A stretch of 7,170 nucleotides of DNA from a bacterium (GTDB taxonomy: Bacteria > Chloroflexota > Dormibacteria > Aeolococcales > Bog-877), in contig JAJZGN010000101.1 of the NCBI GenBank assembly GCA_021798435.1, positions 1 through 7,170 of the forward strand. Direction: 5' to 3'. Positions 6,958-7,170 of the stretch are shown piece after piece. The notes under the pieces were generated by a model. That model ran no database searches. It had not been told where the DNA came from and was given only the letters and a program-made list of their open reading frames with translations. How positions within the stretch are numbered: position 1 is the first letter of the stretch; the number at the start of each line of letters is the position of its first letter. Made by a program: the position numbers and the translations under genes.

Positions 6958-6993
6958 CAAATCTGGGCCGGGCGATTTGTGGCCCGGCCACAA
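6958..6993 (-). terminator. Interlocked inverted repeats after the FAD-enzyme gene; terminator or operator candidate
   Basis: On the coding strand an 8-bp all-GC stem, GGCCGGGC (6989-6982) with GCCCGGCC (6973-6966), closes an 8-base loop and is followed by CAGATTTG, a weak T-rich tail. It starts 27 bases after the stop of the upstream gene, a good place for a terminator. The same bases also build a perfect 17-bp palindrome (6977-6993, TTGTGGCC-G-GGCCACAA) and a 6-bp pairing of the loop (CAAATC, 6979-6974) with GATTTG just downstream (6963-6958). The element could be a terminator, a dimeric-repressor operator for the transporter operon, or an RNA pseudoknot. The repeats are certain; the role is inferred. 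Confidence 0.5.
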
Positions 6994-7016
6994 TCCGCTC
7001 CCCGGGGGGGGTCGTC

Positions 7017-7170
7017 TCAGTGCGCCGCCAACCGCTCCGCGACCGTTCGGCCGGAAAGCGGGCGACCTCCGCGGGCCAGCCGCGAGTCCAGCCCCGCCAG
7101 CTGCCGCTGCACGTAGCGGACGGCCATCCAGCGGAGGGGCTCCGGCTCCCACAGCGGCGATTGGTGCCCC
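7017..7170 (-). CDS. C-terminal end of a probable DAO-type FAD-dependent oxidoreductase (partial)
   Basis: The frame is open from the right edge for 50 codons to a TGA at 7017-7019; only the C-terminus is in the window. It contains HQSPLWEPEPLRWMAVRYVQ, then a charged tail with RGGRPLSG. The WEPEPLRW block resembles, from memory, the end of actinobacterial DAO-superfamily flavin oxidases (glycine/D-amino-acid and gamma-glutamylputrescine oxidase relatives). No FAD-binding motif lies within this piece, so the family call is tentative. Such enzymes oxidise amines or amino acids to imines and then aldehydes or keto acids. A possible terminator follows, and the 250-bp gap to the binding-protein gene suggests a separate transcript on the same strand. 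The frame is supported by an uninterrupted read, GC-rich third positions and the Trp/Pro motif. Confidence 0.55.
   Translation of the reverse strand, partial: GHQSPLWEPEPLRWMAVRYVQRQLAGLDSRLARGGRPLSGRTVAERLAAH

Noticed and set aside
6767..7016. Possible promoter elements such as TTGATG, TTGCCG and TAAAGT on the minus strand
   Set aside because: None of the -35-like and -10-like words pair at 16-18 base spacing, so no promoter is called, although one is expected in this gap.
6919..7152. A 77-codon minus-strand frame at the right edge
   Set aside because: It overlaps the DAO-like C-terminus in another frame, has a Gly/Ala/Pro/Arg composition typical of a shadow, and its end runs through the inverted-repeat block.

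Overview
The window is a gene-dense, high-GC (roughly two-thirds G+C by eye) bacterial segment in which every convincing gene lies on the minus strand, so it reads from right to left. GC-rich codon use, GTG and TTG starts alongside ATG, clear Shine-Dalgarno sites, and a lipoprotein-type solute-binding protein with a Thr/Pro-rich linker suggest a high-GC soil-type bacterium such as Actinomycetota, or a Chloroflexota/Dormibacterota-like lineage. This placement is inference; no rRNA or other taxonomic marker is present.

Layout in transcription order. (1) 7170-7017: the last 50 codons of a gene cut by the right edge, probably a DAO-type FAD-dependent oxidoreductase. (2) 7016-6767: a 250-bp intergenic region, the only sizeable non-coding stretch. 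It holds an interlocked set of inverted repeats at 6958-6993 (terminator, operator or pseudoknot candidate) and a second hairpin at 6815-6837 in the presumed leader. I see no convincing -35/-10 promoter. (3) 6766-4865: a family 5 (peptide/nickel/opine type) ABC transporter solute-binding lipoprotein. (4) 4849-3197: a YtcJ-like metal-dependent amidohydrolase. (5) 3157-2216 and 2223-1261: the two DppB- and DppC-type permeases, overlapping by 8 bp. (6) 1214-1: an aldehyde dehydrogenase with its catalytic residues present, cut by the left edge.

Genes 3 to 6 have gaps of only 15, 39, -8 and 46 bp and probably form one operon. The order is unusual because the amidohydrolase sits between the binding protein and its permeases, and no ATPase gene (DppD/DppF type) is visible. 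A coherent but unproven reading is a scavenging and catabolic module. The lipoprotein and permeases import a small amide, peptide or N-acyl amine. The cytoplasmic amidohydrolase cleaves it. An amine oxidase, perhaps the partial FAD enzyme upstream, makes an aldehyde, and the aldehyde dehydrogenase oxidises that to an acid.

No CRISPR array, tRNA, rRNA, transposase, phage gene or recognisable defence system was seen. The most unusual sequence signals are the interlocked repeats at 6958-6993 and a 10-codon mini-ORF with a good ribosome-binding site whose stop overlaps the permease start.
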